From NCBI GenBank assembly GCA_035299085.1, contig DATGXG010000045.1, positions 186,001-250,000 on the forward strand: 64,000 nt of DNA. Reading direction: 5' to 3'. The first letter of the stretch is position 1. Each line of letters opens with the position of its first letter. The notes under the pieces are model-generated. The model searched no databases, was not told the DNA's origin, and worked only from the letters and a program-made list of their open reading frames with translations. Made by a program: the position numbers and the translations under genes. Positions 63,044 to 64,000 of this stretch are shown here, one piece after another. The stretch comes from Bacteroidales bacterium. Lineage in GTDB: Bacteria; Bacteroidota; Bacteroidia; Bacteroidales; UBA10428.

Positions 63044-63811
63044 ATGTCAGTTTCGGATTTTTCACTAAATAATAAAGTGCTCTTAATTACAGGAGCATCC
63101 TCAGGTATTGGGAGGCAATGTGCAATTACCTGCAGCCATTATGGTGCAAAAATAGCGCTTTTCGGAAGAGATGAAAACCGTCTTCAGGAAACACTTCATC
63201 TAATGAAAGATCCTGAAAAACACAGAATTTTTAGTGTTGATCTCCTGGACTATGAAGTCGTAAATACGACAATTCAGAATGTCTGCACAGAAATGGGCAG
63301 ACTTACCGGAATAATAAATTGTGCAGGCATTTCGACCACTCTGCCTATTAATTCACTTTCTGTTGAAAAACTGGAAAAATTCATTCAGACAAATGTTATA
63401 AGTGCAATTAATATTACAAGACAGGCAATTAAAAGCACTTATTTTTCTGAATCGGGAGGAAGTGTCATTTTTCTGAGTTCTGTCATGGGTATTGTTGGTG
63501 AAAGTGGTAAGACTTTGTATTCCCTGACTAAAGGTGCATTGATTTCAGGAGTTAAATCCATGGCTGTCGAGTTGGCCTACAGGAAGATCAGGGTCAATTG
63601 TGTTTCACCGGGTGTTGTTGAGACACCCATGTCGATGAAAGCTGTATATAGCCAAGATGAGGAATCACTTAACAAAATCAGAAAATTGCACCCTCTGGAT
63701 CTTGGCAAACCGGATGACATTGCAAATGCATGTGTTTTTTTACTGTCTGATGCATCAAAATGGATCACAGGAACAAACCTGATTGTGGACGGAGGTTATA
63801 CAGCCAGGTAA
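63044..63811 (+). CDS. SDR reductase, 3-oxoacyl-ACP reductase (FabG)-like
   Basis: 255 residues. Cofactor motif TGASSGIG (16-23), NCAGIS (NNAG equivalent), catalytic Ser146 in LSSVMG, Tyr159 and Lys163 in YSLTKGAL, and VSPGVVETPM. The full catalytic set is present. It would reduce the KAS III product to a 3-hydroxyacyl-ACP. It starts 9 bases after the ketosynthase stop codon. Confidence 0.9.
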   Translation: MSVSDFSLNNKVLLITGASSGIGRQCAITCSHYGAKIALFGRDENRLQETLHLMKDPEKHRIFSVDLLDYEVVNTTIQNVCTEMGRLTGIINCAGISTTLPINSLSVEKLEKFIQTNVISAINITRQAIKSTYFSESGGSVIFLSSVMGIVGESGKTLYSLTKGALISGVKSMAVELAYRKIRVNCVSPGVVETPMSMKAVYSQDEESLNKIRKLHPLDLGKPDDIANACVFLLSDASKWITGTNLIVDGGYTAR

Positions 63812-63832
63812 ATTCTAAAAGACCTTTATAAC

Positions 63833-64000
63833 ATGGAAAATGTAATTATTATTGGTGCTGGTGGTCATGCTGCTGAAATTAATGAATATATAACTCATTC
63901 TGAAGTATTTGCCCAAAAGAAAACAATTCAAATTATTGGTTTTCTGGATGATAATCCGGAAAATTATGCCCGTTATAATTTTGACGCACCTTTGCTGGGC
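63833..64000 (+). CDS. NeuD/PglD-like sugar acyltransferase, partial at right edge
   Basis: The first 56 codons are visible: MENVIIIGAGGHAAEINEYI, then IQIIGFLDDNPENY. The GAGGHA start and the FLDDNP segment are typical of the N-terminal sugar-binding domain of NeuD/PglD acyltransferases, whose hexapeptide repeats would lie beyond the window. It is the probable acceptor-side enzyme for the acyl group made by the three preceding genes. Confidence 0.8.
   Translation, partial: MENVIIIGAGGHAAEINEYITHSEVFAQKKTIQIIGFLDDNPENYARYNFDAPLLG

Overview
The window comes from a Bacteroidota genome, most likely Bacteroidia, with moderately AT-rich DNA. Three things point there. Several upstream regions carry the Bacteroidota -7 promoter box TAnnTTTG. 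One protein has a type-B type IX secretion C-terminal domain (gliding-motility-associated family). Other marks are a UpxY/NusG-like antiterminator and lipoproteins with Bacteroidota-style signals. No rRNA, tRNA, CRISPR array or transposase gene was seen.

Layout. (1) 1-6337, minus: a giant secreted protein of at least 2112 codons, cut by the left edge, built of three related modules. (2) 6.5-15.5 kb: housekeeping genes, namely a TIM-barrel sugar isomerase-like lipoprotein, malate dehydrogenase, an ECF sigma factor with a small downstream gene, UvrA, a four-helix-bundle S23-family gene, two exported proteins and endonuclease III. (3) 15.57-21.27 kb: an aromatic amino acid operon (pheA, DAHP synthase-chorismate mutase fusion, aroB, aroD, aroC, tyrA). 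It is preceded by a full-consensus promoter, an 18-residue Phe/Tyr-rich leader peptide and an intrinsic terminator with a competing antiterminator. (4) 21.3-25.9 kb: a palindromic miniature element, a TPR protein, a T9SS type-B secreted protein and a DUF6702-like exported protein, all three genes on the minus strand. (5) 26.2-64 kb: a large surface polysaccharide locus, almost all on the plus strand, running off the right edge.

The polysaccharide locus has an export core (Wza-like lipoprotein, Wzc-like autokinase, Wzx flippase, EpsG-family polymerase, PglC-like initiating transferase). It has two family-2 and five family-4-like glycosyltransferases, and sugar-nucleotide genes for a 3-amino-3,6-dideoxyhexose-type sugar (two FdtA-like ketoisomerases, two DegT-family proteins, acyltransferases). 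Decoration genes form three blocks: an acyl carrier protein with an asparagine-synthase-like amidotransferase, a NadE-like synthetase and an AMP-ligase; a CapA-like protein with a second asparagine-synthase-like protein and an ATP-grasp ligase; and a second acyl carrier protein with a KAS III, an SDR reductase and a NeuD/PglD-like protein. Together these suggest a glycan carrying amides, amino acids and short custom-made acyl groups.

The two most notable non-coding observations are the probable ribosome-mediated Phe/Tyr attenuator at 15.57-15.74 kb, and short tandem arrays (period 7 or 8, each full unit carrying a stop codon in the sense of the adjoining gene). These arrays supply or abut the stop codons of uvrA, nth, aroC and a secreted-protein gene, and in one case bracket the S23 gene as inverted arrays.
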